A DNA stretch of 64,000 nucleotides from Thamnaconus septentrionalis (GCA_009823395.1 CM020505.1:7578129-7642128), one strand, 5' to 3'; positions 25,602 through 39,060 are shown, numbered from the stretch's first letter. Program-made: numbers and translations. Notes: a model not told the origin generated them from the sequence alone.

Positions 25602-25767
25602 CAAGAATTCTTCAGTTCGGTTAGATTTTCGGATAAAAAGGAGTCAATCTCATGATGAATTTTGACATTTGATAACACAAATTATATCACGGGAAACAAA
25701 ATACATATGCACATTGACAACGCACAATTGACAGCCTGCGTGCTCTTACGAGGTCTCGTGATCATAC

Positions 25768-25866
25768 ATTGGTGGGTTTCGATTGGTTATCACCGAGGGA
25801 GTCGCCTTTTCATTGGTCAGGTTAAGGTGCTTGCGCAAAAAGGTCTAACAACCCGCTTGTCATTGG
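25768..25866 (+). promoter_or_regulatory. Cluster of four inverted CCAAT boxes (ATTGG), likely cyb5b promoter
   Basis: ATTGG occurs at 25,768-25,772, 25,782-25,786, 25,812-25,816 and 25,862-25,866. That is about 280-375 bp upstream of the cyb5b start codon. Multiple spaced CCAAT boxes are the classic NF-Y arrangement of TATA-less promoters. Factor binding is inferred. Confidence 0.55.
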
Positions 25867-26142
25867 CCTCTTATTCATATCTGGTGATATGCCGGCGACG
25901 GGATCGCATTCGAGTCCGGATCTAGTTTTGTTTAACACTAAAGTCGCAATCTAATTTACTCGAGCGAGTTGGTGGCAACCGTAGCATTTAGGGAGCCTAG
26001 TAACAGGAAGTGATCGACACATTGCTAACCAGCGTTCCGTCCACATCTTTCCGTCCGCGGCTCAGGTGCTACCTGGCTAACTGAAGCTAAAGTTGCCCCA
26101 CCGTTTCGTGTTTGTCTGTCGACATTTTACATTAACATCACA

Positions 26143-28350
26143 ATGGGCGAGGAAGTAAACGAGAATACCGTCAATACGTGCGAGGAACCCGCCGACGGCA
26201 GTGCTGCGGAGGCGACCGGCAACGGGGTGAAATATTACACGTTAGAAGAGATACGACAACACAATATGAGTAGTGACACATGGCTCATCATCCACGACAA
26301 CGTGTATGACATCACAAGTTTTCTCGAAGAGGTAAGAAATGCACAGTGGCATCAGGGATGCAGCCTAGCATTATTTTTGATCGCTTGATTCTCATAAATA
26401 AAAAAAAGTCTCAGAATTCTGGTTAAGTTACGTCACTTCCTGAAATTACAAAAGCATTACTCGGCAATTTAATGTTTATTCACAAGCAGGTCTTGATAAG
26501 TGACCAGTGCTATCTTGCCATCGGTGATGGACTGAAGGTCTGAAGGTTAAACGAATTCGCTCTTAGCTGAACTTGTGTGGGTTTTTTCCGTGCTTTGCAT
26601 TGCTATGGCGATAGCCAGCACTTAAAAAAAAAAAAAAAAAAAACAAAGTAAACTTGAAGTTGTTATTTGCACATTCATTAAACCAGGCGTGGGCAAACTA
26701 CGGCCCGGGGACCATATGCGGCCCGTTATGCTTTTTAATCCGGCCTGCCGAACTTGAAGAAAGTAGATTATTAGCAAGTACGATATAATATAGCTGTATT
26801 TCATACATTTTTCAGTGTTGTAAGAGTAATTTCAACAAAGGCCTAAATGCAATGGGCTTCAAAGACACTGATTTAGTTGTAACACTTTTGTTCATTTTCA
26901 ATAGATAATTAAAGCACATGTTTTCTACACATCCCATGAAAATATTTTTTCTCCTACGAGGTGGCTCACCTAAACACTCCATCCATCTGCTCCCGCTCAG
27001 GTCCCGCTTGTCAAAATTTAGAACCCATTGTGGCCTACCAGTCAAACAGTTTGCCCACCCTTGCACTAGCCTTTTCCGCTGTCTGGTCACGTGATGTCAA
27101 GGCGCAACAAGTGATCTTGTTCAAATGACCAATGCAGGACAAAGTTATGGTCCGGGCCGGGTTAACATCCTGCCACTGTCTCAGTCGAAGCAAGTCAAGT
27201 GGGTCCTTTACATACAAAGCCCGATGGACATCAGTAAAGATATAATCTGACGTGTGTGACATCAACTACTATAGAGCTATATAGCAAAATTATAAAGCAA
27301 CAAATTATGAATTGTATAGCAAAATGAAGTACTGAAGTCTTGCATGTATAATTTTGTGTGCTCATTGTCCCTCCCTTAAAGAAAATATATTTGATTTTTA
27401 TTTTTTTTATTGTTAATTCTTTGTGTTCAGCATCCAGGAGGTGAGGAGGTTTTGTTGGAGCAAGCAGGCGCAGATGCAACAGAGAGCTTTGAAGACGTGG
27501 GCCACTCCACAGATGCCAGGGAGATGCTCGAGCAGTACCTCATCGGGGAGCTCCACATGGTAGGATCTGTTTCCGCTGGAAAAAATCCAGTGTCCATATG
27601 AAGCATTTTTCAACTTTTTTTTTTTAAATTGTTGACAGTTATATCCATCCTTTGCACAAAATAAATTGTAAGTTAAACATTTGAACCACAGTTTTACAGT
27701 AACTAACCATTTGATTTACACTACCAAATGTGTAGTTGTGGAATGAATCTTTTTGAGGTTGTAATTGTGCAGCTTTGTTTTTTGTAGAATGACAGACAGA
27801 AGGAGCCATCAAAGGTGAGCTTTATTGTCCATCTTGTTATCTGTAATATGGAGTAGAAATTTATTGTTGTAATATTGCAATATATTTATTTAAATGTATC
27901 TTATTTTCCTCTGCAGAATGGTATTGACTCAAATTCAAAGGAGTCCAGGTGGGTTTCATGGCAATTATATTACACTTTTTGTTACTGCAGCAAATTTGGC
28001 CAAACATGTTGTGGTGGTGGTGTTATTAAAATAATACAGATGAAACTGAGAAATGAATATAAAAAAAAGTTAATTATTAAAACCAAAAGTATTCTTTATT
28101 AATAAAAAAGGGTTTAAAAAAATATATATATAATAAATAAATAAATAAATAAAAAATGAAAATGATTCTGCAATAGGTTTTTTGTTTCCAGACATAAATT
28201 GAAATTCAAGATAAATGAACATAAATGCTGATAATGTTACTGATCTTTTCGTTCCACAGCTCTTGGACAACATGGTTGATACCTGCCATTGTTGCCACTG
28301 TTGTTGGTATTGTGTGTCGCTTTTACATGTTTGATCACAAGTCCTCCTGA
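26143..28350 (+). CDS. cyb5b: Cytochrome b5 type B (outer mitochondrial membrane cytochrome b5)
   Basis: This small haem protein passes electrons on the outer mitochondrial membrane, for example to desaturase- and amidoxime-reducing-type partners. Exons: 26143-26331, 27431-27559, 27788-27814, 27917-27948, 28260-28350, all in phase, giving 155 residues (human about 150). The haem core HPGGEE carries axial His64, and the second axial ligand His88 sits in DVGHSTDA. A short linker is encoded by two tiny exons. A C-terminal hydrophobic anchor (about 131-145) ends in the basic-containing tail [10 protein letters not shown], which is the tail-anchor layout of the mitochondrial rather than the microsomal isoform. 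The start ATG sits in a CACAATGG context and gives a Glu-rich N-terminus. Confidence 0.94.
26684..27063. mobile_element. hAT-like non-autonomous element in cyb5b intron 1
   Basis: The left end reads CAGGCGTGGGCAAACT and the right end, reverse-complemented, reads CAAGGGTGGGCAAACT. These are 16-bp inverted ends with two mismatches. The GGGCAAACTACGGCCC start is typical of widespread hAT-derived repeats in vertebrates. Flanking octamers match at only about five of eight positions, so the insertion is old or the exact ends are off. There is no transposase frame. Confidence 0.62.
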
Positions 28351-28673
28351 GTGTGGCGTCCCATTTTCATCATGTCCTATTTATCTGGAGGCCTTCAAAT
28401 GTGAAACCAAAACCTCCTCACACTCAACGCACACTGTCTGCAGCGTGTGCGTCTTCTCCAGCAAGAGAAGGAGGGGAACATTTTGACACAGTGCTCCTGA
28501 GACACCGCCTCAGGCGAGATTCAATTTTCTGCCTTCATTTTTATTGTCTTTCACTGTCACTGTGGCTGTTTTCCATCATGCTAAATAAGGGTGCTCAGCT
28601 TAAACCTTTGCCTGCCGTTGAGCCTGATACACACATTTGCCACTGTTCACAAACAAAGCTATGAAACAGTAAG

Positions 28674-28679
28674 AATAAA
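28674..28679 (+). terminator. Candidate poly(A) signal of cyb5b (AATAAA)
   Basis: This is the first AATAAA downstream of the cyb5b stop and gives a 3' UTR of about 330 bp. A second AATAAA at 29,460-29,465, followed by a T/G-rich stretch, could serve a longer transcript. Confidence 0.55.
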
Positions 28680-31146
28680 TATTTACTACTCTGTCAGTCG
28701 CCTTTTGAATTATATTTTACCATGAAGGATATAGTTAGTTTTAACCTAATGAGAAATTATTGAACTTCATGGTTTTCATACATTCCTTTAATTGCCATGC
28801 ATGCAGCGTTGCTGCTGGGGATGGCATGGTTATTTGTAGCGTCGATATGAATGGGTAAGAAGTTAAATTGCAGAATGCAGCAGTGTAATTGTCTCTTCCC
28901 TTCTGAAAATAGTGGTGAATCATGTTGCGTGTGATCGTAAATGGTAGAGCTTGCTTGGAATTTTGGAGGTCAGTTATCAAAAATTTGTCTCTAAGAACAA
29001 GATATTCATATGAATTTATTTATGCAGTGCAATTATTAATATTGTAATTAATGTATCTGACTGATGAATACGAATTTGTTCTGTGTGCACGTTACTATGC
29101 CATTTGCTGCTTTACAGGCAATTTTACACTAAGTTCTGCTTATGCATCTCAATTCTATGTCATTGTATGACTGAAACAAGCAACTATCTCTGGAATTTAC
29201 ACATATTATGGTCAGCCATGTTTTAATTTAAGCCAGTCTACAATCAGTCGGCATCTATGTGAAATGATTACATTTTTTAATTCTCAAGATTTACCTTTAC
29301 ATTTTGGCACCAATTTACTGGATTGCCCGCAAGACTTTTCTAATGTACAAACTGATTAACTACATTTTTAAACTATTCTGATTATCCGATTAATTTGTCT
29401 TCTCAGTAGTAAACAAACATCTCTCTGCATTTTAACTGCCATTTTCTGTTGCATCTCTGAATAAAATTCATCTCTTAAAGTGTGTTGGTGTTTCATTGAG
29501 TTAAGGGAGTTACTTTAACATTAGTATGAGATTTTCATACATTTGATAAATTTCCCTGGAAAACAAACCTGACAAGCAAAGGTCATCCTACTGCACAGTT
29601 GCATGCAGCCTCCCTGTATCTCCTCCGAGCCAGGCTGATCGCCAGCGGCTGAGGACAATGTAACTGATCCGCTTGATGTTCCTGATTTGTGAGGAGAGGC
29701 AGAGACTTGGATTGCGGGTTTTGCTCAGGTCAAGCAGTTAAGAAGAACACCGCAAAAAAAAACAAAAACAACCTAAGACCAGAGTTTATTCTACTATTTT
29801 GGTTAAAAAGAGTTGATTTTCTTTAAATGCATTTCCTGATAAACACTAGATGGCACTGCAGCCTTAAAACTGCTTAAAGAGCTTGACGTTATCGTGATAA
29901 AGCTGCACCCAGGGTCAAATACTAGTGATTGATTGAAAAAACATGACGATAGCCCAGAGATAGTCAAAATTACCAAACATTAAAGTTGTACTTGATAACC
30001 TCTCAGGGTTCACTTACATTATATTAAATATAAAAATACAACAATCTCATGCAGGTCTTACGCGGAGATGTTGAGCTTCCCTGTTCCTTATGGTTCTTTC
30101 TGGACTCTTTCGGAGAACTATGAAATAAATAATCATGGCAAATATTTATTCATATTTCAAACTGAATGATGATACGATTCAAAAGGTATAAGCTTTATTT
30201 ATTAGATCATAAACGATTCATAGGTATTAGTGTTTTTTTCTTTGTAAAATTGGTCGTTTAGAAGCATGGACTTCATATAAATGGCTGTGATTTTTTTGAT
30301 ACAACTTCACATCATGTCTTCTGATGCTCAGCTCACTTTCACGAGTCTCTTTTTTTGGAGGGGGAGAATACCAAACAACCAAACAATTAAAACACACATA
30401 AAAGTCTTTCTGCATCTCTTTTCTAAACAGTGACAGTTACAAAAACCGATGGAACATGAGTGTTTAGACCTCAAATAGCAAACGGCGAGAGTTTCTCAAA
30501 GTACGCAAACCAAAGTTATGCTATTTGCTATCTATAGATTTGTAAAAATGTGGCCATCTTTGGCAGCTGAAATACTTCTGTAAAGCAGTTACATTAAGTT
30601 CTACGAGATGGTGGGCAACCTATGTGTTTCACAGCTACTGTTAGTGAAATAAAATTTGCTTCATCAGTGTTGTATATGAATATATCAGTTCCATGTGATA
30701 AACTAAATGGCAGAACCAAGAATACTTAGAGAAATATGGTAAACAAAGCTGTGAACTGTTGATATGCCTGCGCCGTCTAGGCGTGCCTATTTCTGAGGTC
30801 CAGGCTGGCTAGATGGTGATCCATAAAACAACTAAAAGGTGGTTTAAGAGGCCATCACTGACAGACAGATAATCAAATCTGGAATGCTTGATTAAAACAG
30901 AAACTAATGAGTCATTTACTGAGGCTATTTTTCATCGGATGAATTTGATTAAAAAATAAAAAAAAATGTACAAAAAAATATATACAACAAAAACTATGAC
31001 AATCTTGTCTATACAGCGATTATTTTTACCATCAAACGTTGGTTTTGGTCAAACGTATTTAATCCATTGCTCTTTGCCACGCCCTCATAGCCCATGTTTA
31101 GATTTATCAGCAACTTGTCCAGACCAGTGGACCATGTGCGGATCTT
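28680..31146. other. Intergenic DNA between cyb5b and the GPCR gene
   Basis: This stretch is AT-rich with no coding exon. Its left part may be alternative 3' UTR of cyb5b up to about 29,480. Its right part may be 3' UTR of the GPCR gene: minus-strand AATAAA signals occur near 30,194-30,203. Nothing else was recognised. Confidence 0.5.
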
Positions 31147-32873
31147 CTAGGCCATACTCATAAGAGTGCAGGTGGAGGAGACACTGGAGGACCTTTCATG
31201 GACACTGTTGTAATTGTCAAAATTTCCAGACACAAACTGTGTCTTAGAGGCTTCGCAGCAACCAATGGAATTGGCTAAATTGGGGCAGAGGGCCAGGGTC
31301 AGCCTCTGTAGAACGAGTTGGAATTTTTTACGGAAGCTCCGGTTTATCCAGAAGTAGAAGATGCAGTTGAGGAAACCGTTGGAGGTGGGCAGCCACACCA
31401 CCACGAACTCCACCCACTCTGGTATGCTGCTACCTGAGACGGCTGACATAAGGAAAACATGAGGATGAAGCAAGGTTAATAACCACAGAGAGCACAGAAA
31501 GCAATAGATAAGAACAATCAACATAAAAACAGGAAAAACTTGTGATCATTGCATTCCTTAAATTTCACATTATTAACCAAGTCAGCTTTGTGTTTGTGAG
31601 GTGGGTTAAATGTCAAAACATCTGATGGTTTGGTGGAGGCCCTTTTTATATAGTGGAGTTATACACTGAACCTACAAAGCACACTTCAATAACTCTATTA
31701 TCAGTACACAGTTTTCAAGATGACAGAGAGCGCCAAATCACGAATTTTAAATCTATAATCATTGCATTTAGCATACACTAAAAGAATTACACTTTGATGA
31801 ATGTTTCTGACAACCACACAAATACAGTACAGAAACAATCTGTCAGAAAGACAATGAACCTCTCATCACTGACTCTTGAGCTAATATCAAGAATCACATG
31901 ATTTCAGTTATGACGTCAACCTGTGGCCACCCCAAGGAAACATTCCTGGCTCTGCCACTGCCACCATCCATCCACCCACCCAACATCCCAGCAATGTTTA
32001 TCTATGTGTCCACCACGTAGAGACGGATGAGGACTCCAGTGTTCGCAGTGCGTTTCCTCACTACTTACCATTGTACACCATTGCTGACATGCAGGGTATC
32101 CAGCAGGTGAAGTAGGCTGCCATCACGGGCACGAGCACCCTGGAGGCCACGTTCAGTCTGCTCCGACGCGCGCAGCCGTATTGGCGCAGTTTGAGCCTCT
32201 GCCTCTTGGCGGCGCACCACACCCTGACATTGGAGTAAGTCATGACGACGGAGCAGGGGAAAAAGATGAGGCACGTCAGGCCGAGCGAGTAGCCGACGTT
32301 GGTGGAGTAGGACGGGTTGCAGACGAGTGACGCGGTGGAAAAGTGCACCTCGATGATGCCGCCCGGGAAGGAGATGGGCGACAGCAGGAAGGGCGGGAAG
32401 CACCAGGCGAAGGCGATCAGCAGCAGCGTCCTCCTCCGCGTCATCAGCGAGGAGTACTGCAGCGGGTAAAAGACCGCCACGTACCTCTCCAGGCTGATCA
32501 TGGCCAGCGTGTACATGCAGGTGGAGTAGACGGTGGCGTTGCAGAAGGCCACGGCGTGACACAGGGCGTCGGGCCCGTCGCTGTGGCCCTTCAGCACGCT
32601 CACCCACAGGTTGAGGGGCATGACCAGCAGCCCGAAGGCCGAGTCTGCGGCGGTCAGGGAGAGCAGGAAGTAGCGAGAGTTCCTGGACCAGCCGGTCACG
32701 GAGGAGGTGATGACCAGGAGCACCGCGACGTTGCCCAAAGTCACCATCAGCCCCAGCACCACGATGACGCTCACCTTGATGGGCCAGTGGCTGAGCTCCC
32801 GGAGCGTCTGCTGCGGGTCGACGTGTGACAGGTTGCCGTCGACAGAGGATGAGATGTTTAGTGCGGAGAACAT
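31147..32873 (-). CDS. Class A (rhodopsin family) orphan G protein-coupled receptor
   Basis: Two exons (32873-32069 and 31442-31147), split within the loop between TM6 and TM7, encode 366 residues. Seven hydrophobic segments are visible, with N-glycosylation sites at Asn6 and Asn14. Class A landmarks are Asn48 (1.50), Asp77 (2.50), Cys105 and Cys185 (the conserved disulfide), ERY at 129-131 and CWIP at 257-260. Two positions depart from the norm. The TM7 motif is NCIFY (294-298) instead of NPxxY. Position 3.32 is Asn112, not the Asp that holds biogenic amines. The tail is Cys-containing and Ser-rich. It should sit in the plasma membrane and couple to G proteins. I do not recognise the subfamily with certainty, so no symbol is given; the ligand is unknown. 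Confidence 0.9.
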
Positions 32874-34402
32874 CTTTTTATTTTAACCTCCTCAATGTTT
32901 CATTTGTCAATGAGAAAGAAATTGAATGAAATAAATAAAGGAAAGAATAAGTTTTAAATCCATGCAGTGGTGTTTTGAGGCTACGCTGCAGATACCTGTT
33001 GATCGTTCCCTCAACAATCAGCAGCACCTGCAGCAATTAGTGTTGCCTCCTCTCCAAACAGCCCAGACAGAGAAGACACAACTGACTCAGCTCTTAAGGA
33101 ATAAAGGCTTCAGTCGGGGCTTCATGCCCAAAATCCTTCTGTCTTTAAACTATGTTTTAATTTTATTGTTTATTTGTTGGGAGTAGTAGTTTAATATTGT
33201 TCAAAGTAAATAGGAAAAATAAATCCTCACGATGAACTTTTTACGAATTCCCAAAAAGAGACAGTTGATCATCTTATTCTAAATGCCTTAAACATTTGTT
33301 TTTGTGGGGAAAAAAAGACTAATGACAAACTATCGTCTTTTACTGGTAGATATATTTAAGTCTGCACACATTTTTTGCACACTTGGCCAGCCCACAAGAG
33401 CTGTTTACTCTCAACACAGTCTTAGTTTATAAAGTGTTCCTATAAAGATCTTAAAGTGACACGTTTAATCCAATGAAATGGCAACACAAACATTCTCTGC
33501 CTTGCACAGTTGTGATCTCTGAAAAGAACAACTACTCACGCAACCACACAACCAAAGCCGCAGCGGATTGTTCAGCTTGTTTGTGTTAAGACAATTTCTT
33601 GAACTACCAGACAACAAAATCAGTTCACACAAAACACAGCTGCTCTTAAGTCCCATAGGTGTAGAAATAAATCAATAAAAATAGAATAAATAAACAATCA
33701 ATAAAATTGGCATCAGACTTTGCATTATTATTTTTTATGTGACTTTTATTTTTAAAGCACATTATTTATGCTCACTGTTGCACGATCCAGCAGAATCTAA
33801 TCCAGTGCACATTGCAAACTTCCATTAAGTAGTGCGTGTGTTTACAGATTAGAAATTTGTCTCAGTCACTAATTCCATCACTCCGTATTGGCTTAAAGAG
33901 TAAGTGCTCTCTTGGTCTAGGTTATTTAGTGCCATCAAATGGAGATGCCTGCACAGTATGAAACATTCATAATGACTCAAATTTAATTATGCTGGTTTTG
34001 AGCTGTTTTATATATAAAGAGGTCCCTGTGTTCCACTTTTAGAAGTGGTTGAGACAAAGTAGCGGAAATATTACCGTTTTCATGTCAGTGTTGAGTGAAT
34101 GAAAATAAAGCAGTGGCAGAAAACAGTGCAATATTTACCAGAACTGACTGGAAGATTATCATGACCATGACAAACTACATACATAAAATTAGAATCAGCA
34201 AGTTTGAGGGTTTTTTTTTTTTAATTCAGATTGTTAAGTAGTATTTGAAAATCACAGGCATTAAATGAAATCAAGAATTGTATTTTTAAGTCAGTTGGAG
34301 ACACTATGTGTTAATAATGGGGTAACGTTTAAACAAGTGAAAGTGTATAAACATCAACAAGGAACCCAAAGTAAACACAACACATTTGCTTTAACATTCC
34401 AG

Positions 34403-34404
<2 letters not shown>

Positions 34405-34439
<35 letters not shown>

Positions 34440-34440
34440 G
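34405..34440. repeat. (GT)n microsatellite
   Basis: About 17 uninterrupted GT units. Confidence 0.88.
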
Positions 34441-36109
34441 TGAAGGCTTATTCCAGATGGAGAGGTGTGAGTCCCTAATGATCTTCCAGGATGCAAATTC
34501 TGTTTGTGTTACCATAAAAATGACAAAACAAATTGATTTCAAATGAGATAATCACACACAACATTCTAAACTTTTGCTAAAAAAACAAACAAAAAAAAAA
34601 ACCTTGGGAACATTTGGAAACACCAAGACTACAAATAAGAGCAATGTATTTTGCCATCAGGAGAGTAAAAACACATTTTATCTATAATATTGTGATCATT
34701 ATTATAGTGATATTCATATTCCAATAAATCATAAATGACAACAGTTTGCTTTGTGAGAAAGAATCTTCTATTCTAATGTTGTTAAAATTGTTCTTCCACA
34801 TTCACTATATTCTTCCACAGGGTTTCTCCTCCTTGCCAGTGGGTGTGTCTGTGCACGTGCGTGCGTGTGCGCGCGCGTGTGTGTGGATACAACGCGTTCC
34901 TCACTCTTCGCCTGCAGTGAGTGAGCAAGTGAGTGATGCTTCTGAAGCCTGTAAAAGATGTTGTCATGTGCTGCGGAGACACAGCTGTATGCAGCTGTTG
35001 TCTGGCTGCACACAGCCTGCGCATGTGTCCAAGACCAGCCTTCACCCAGAACGTGCAGTCAGCCAAGTGGGAAGGAAAAAGTTGCATCTTCTTTTTAAGA
35101 GGCCGAGAGCCAAACACGTGTCATCGAGTGTTTAAGAAGGGAAAGTGTTTGTGTTTGTTGGAAGGGAAGATCAAATAGAGAGAGAAGGTCAGGCGGAGAG
35201 TTTCAAATCCACACCAGAGTCTCCAGCTCTCAACAGCTTTCTGCTTCAAGACCCAACATGGGCACTGTTTTATTCAGTACTGTGCTTGTATTTAAATAAG
35301 AGAAAGTACAGTGTCTTTCTTCACTGTGAGTATTCAAATAACAAAACAACTGCTTAGAAGCGGCATGTGGCTACTTTGCTCAGCATTGTCGAGCGGTGGA
35401 CTGTCCCCCTCTGTTCTCTGTCACCATCCACACGCTCTTCCAGCGCATTCAATTACATCTTGACAAATTCAAACAAAGCTTGAGCACAGTACCCATTCCA
35501 CTTCAACCGCAAGATTTTGAACTTGTGGTCTCAGTATTTTTATCATCATCATTATCATCATTTATCATGGTAGTAGTAGTCGTTTTGCAAGATCATGGCC
35601 TGCACATGCACACCATCCAAAAGTGATGCTTATTATGGACAGCCAATGTCTACCAAAGGTTAACTTTCCATTGTTCTGTAGTCAACATAATATTTTATTT
35701 ATTTTCTGGCTGTCTTTGCCAGCAAACAGCTCAGTAGGCTCGGCACTGCTACCGTTGCTCTGCTACCGCTGCTCTGCTGCAGACTCATTTTCTCCCATCT
35801 AATAGTGGAATGTTTCTCTTCATCAGACAAAATACCTGGATTTACTGTGTACAGGCAACAATTTATGTTGAAGCCCTCTGGTCCTTGTGTGTGTCTGGAC
35901 AGAAAGGCATGAAATGCTCAGTTATCAGCATGAAAAACACCAAATTTAACGTCAGTTACAGTGCCATCAGTGAGGCGTGTGTGTATGTGACAGTATACAG
36001 CAACACGTGTGAGAGTGTAGAGATCTGTGAGCGGGTGGGTGTGAATGTAAGCCCAATTGTGTACCTGTTGAATAAAGGACTGCAATTATGTGTTTTATGT
36101 GGCCGTGCG

Positions 36110-36110
<1 letters not shown>

Positions 36111-36151
<41 letters not shown>
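36111..36151. repeat. (GT)n microsatellite
   Basis: About 20 GT units followed by a short GA run. Confidence 0.88.
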
Positions 36152-36153
<2 letters not shown>

Positions 36154-38214
36154 AGAGAGAGAGTGAAAGACAGAGTGAGTGAAGACAGCATATGGACAGT
36201 GCCCTCCCTTCCTGTCGGGAGGGGAACACTGTGGCTCTCTGTGAACCGCAGTTTGACCTAGGACCTCTTCGGATCACACACACGGAAAGCCACATACCTA
36301 CTTATATGTAGCCATACATCCACAGTGAGCCGGCCCAGCCAGCTGTCCCCTCTGACTGGCTGCCTTCCACAGAGCAGCGTGGAGGTAACAGTGACAGTCA
36401 GCCAGACAGGCCAGCTTGTTTTCTCAGGCTGCGTGAGAGCGAGTCTGGAATTCACTTGGACTTTTTCAAACCCATGTGTCACCCAGCAGGGGAAACAACA
36501 CACAGAATGCCCCTTTTTACCCTTTTCGGACATGTCTTCCAGTGGTGGGTCACGGTGACCCCGTGAATGAGGAGCAAAGAAACATCCTCCATCCTCCTCC
36601 ACCAGCTGGGAGCAATCAAATGTGCTGCACAATGACTTTGAATACAATAAGACATTTGATTTATTCCCTGAATGTGTGGCATGCCACCTCTGACTTTTAG
36701 GGCAAAGATAGGAAGGGCAACCCTTACCATATCATATCAAGATTCCGTATTTATTTAAGGTTTAAAACCACATGGTAAAATGCCAGTCTGCACACTACCA
36801 AAACAACTATGACAGATTATGGAACCAAAAAGGTTCTTTGGCTGGAAGACCATCTCTGTCATTAGTTTTAGAGAGCTGAACTCAACAGCCAGCAGATTCA
36901 TGCAATGTCAGCTGACTGGCCTTCCTGCTGTTTTGATGGCAGTGGTTGTTATTAGAGAGAAAATGTGGAAAAGATAGTTTGCAGCAAAGGCTTAACGAAA
37001 CAGGGGGGAAAATGCAGGCATCTGTTGTAAAACTCCTTTTACAGTGTCTCCACAGTGCAGCAGCTTAGCGCCACCTGCAAATGCATCCATCGAAAAGAAA
37101 CAAGCATCTGTTTCCATGTGCAGAAAACAGAAGCTTAATGAGGACATAAAAAAACATTCTGAAACAATCTTCACTTCACTTCATTTTAAGCCTTGTGTCT
37201 TTTGTTAAGACTTCCTTTTAACCCCTTCATTCCATTAGAATGCAGGCAAAATCATTGAAGTCACATTTATCAGGCATTTTGTCATCATATTACTGGATCA
37301 TATATCATATAATCCAGTTGAAGAACATATCGGAGGTTCCAGTTCTGTGCAGCTCACTTGCCCCGGGGTGAAATCTACTCCTCCCTCCTCTAATTTCCTC
37401 TTTGATCAAAAAACATCCAGTCTAAAGGAAAAGAGGCCAAAGAGCCAAGAGTGAAGGAGAGAGGAGCAAAGACAGCCAACGAGGGAAGAGCTGCCAAGGT
37501 GAGAGGAGACAGTAAAAGGTGAAGAAGAAGAAGAGCAGAGCAACAGCTGGCAGGTGTGAGGAGTCACAAAGCACCATCTGTCCATCGAGTGCCATCTCCA
37601 CACACACACACACACAAACACAGTATGTTTCTGTCTCCATCCCAGTTTCCGGTGGTGCAAGAATTTCTGGTGTCAGTTGGCTGTTACTGTAAAAACTGAG
37701 TTGCACTTTTGTCTCCTTTGCCTGGACTGCCAGTGAGACTGTAGGTGTGCAGTCACTCCTCGGGGGGGTTATGAGGGCGTGAGAAAAGTTGACCTGAGTA
37801 GGCATCTTTTTTTCTCTTTCGCACTATTGTTACCCGAACAGATAAAAAAGCAAAGACTCCTCCGCTACCACAAGTTGTCTGAAATCTTTTGTGACAAAAC
37901 ACAGGCATTTTTTCCCCCTTTATTTCCATCTTAAAAACTACAATTTAACTCTCAGCCGAGTCTGCAAGTTCTCCCTGTGTCTGCGTGCCTTCTCTCCAGC
38001 TACTCCGGCACAGTCAAGGGTGTGAATGTGGATGGTCCAGCTTGTAGCCCACCTTACCCTACAACAGTTGGGGCAGACTTTTGCTGCAATGATGTGAACA
38101 GCGGCTCTAGAATAAAAGAGTTATTCCATACACTTGAAAGTAGCTGAAGATTACCAGATTTGTTTTTATTCGCCAAGCCATTCATGTGGCACCCCCTACG
38201 TGCACGTGCACATG

Positions 38215-38251
<37 letters not shown>
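38215..38251. repeat. (CA)n microsatellite
   Basis: An imperfect CA run that becomes pure from about 38,222. Confidence 0.85.
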
Positions 38252-38253
<2 letters not shown>

Positions 38254-38860
38254 CCCACTAGCCTCTCTTTCTCTTTCTGTCGCTCCTTCCTTAAACAACT
38301 CTATTTTATCCTACCTCCACCTCTCGCTGCCCTCCGCCTTCCTTCCCCATCAAGTAGACAGAGGGCGGATGCTGGCAAACACTTCCTCTCTCCACGAAGT
38401 TACTTCCTGTCTCTGGGAATCCATTTCCTGTCCGCAGCTAATACAACAGCAAGAAGAGCATTCCTTAGGAGTCTCCCCTATCGCACGACCATGCACACAC
38501 ATCAGTTGTGTGTGTCTGAAAAAAAAAAAACAGTTTGTGCTTTGTCTTTCTTTGACCTAGTGTGGTGTAGTAGTGTTTGTTGGCAGACTTCCTCCCTCCT
38601 TAAGTTCAGCGTGTTTGCACAGTAAATCGGTCATTCATAATAAGACGGAATCAATATTGTGTTTGGAGGTGGAGGAAATTTCAGGTGACATTCAGTTGAC
38701 TGTAACTCGCAGGATCATTTAGCCAGGGTCACAAGATATTCAAGCACCCAGGGATTTGACAGTCAGAGTGTAGTTTCAAGAAATTAAGATATAGAAAGCC
38801 ACTAAAGTGGGTAAGCAAATGTAATACAAGAGATTTAAAAATGTTAAAGGCTCTTGTTAG

Positions 38861-38861
38861 G

Positions 38862-38901
<40 letters not shown>

Positions 38902-39013
38902 TCTAATCAGGAGAAGCATTATCTGGCCTTGCAAGGGGAAATGTTTATATTTGTTTAGTAGGCTTGACCCCCACTTGGAGCTGGAAGTGAAACAAACGCT
39001 AAAAAAAACACAT

Positions 39014-39060
<47 letters not shown>
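38861..39060. repeat. Two (CA)n microsatellites about 110 bp apart
   Basis: CA tracts lie at about 38,863-38,900 and 39,008-39,060, in the same orientation. Confidence 0.85.

Larger units (their letters stand above)
24700..26142. promoter_or_regulatory. Intergenic promoter region between divergent dhx38 and cyb5b
   Basis: The two genes point away from each other across about 1.4 kb. Two CCAAT motifs lie near 24,944 and 24,958, four ATTGG motifs lie on the cyb5b side, and the centre holds a long GT microsatellite. No TATA box was identified for either gene, as is common for housekeeping promoters. The 5' UTR of cyb5b lies somewhere just upstream of 26,143. Confidence 0.6.
32874..38100. other. 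Intergenic DNA upstream of the GPCR gene, no gene seen
   Basis: No exon or RNA gene is supported. The sequence is AT-rich with runs of ATAAA near 33,660-33,710, poly-A/T tracts and microsatellites. The GPCR promoter must lie at the left edge, but no TATA or other clear core element was identified. Confidence 0.5.

Noticed and set aside
32065..32828. Long open frames overlapping the GPCR exon on both strands
   Set aside because: GC-rich third positions of the true exon keep other frames open; only the frame with seven hydrophobic segments and class A motifs makes sense.
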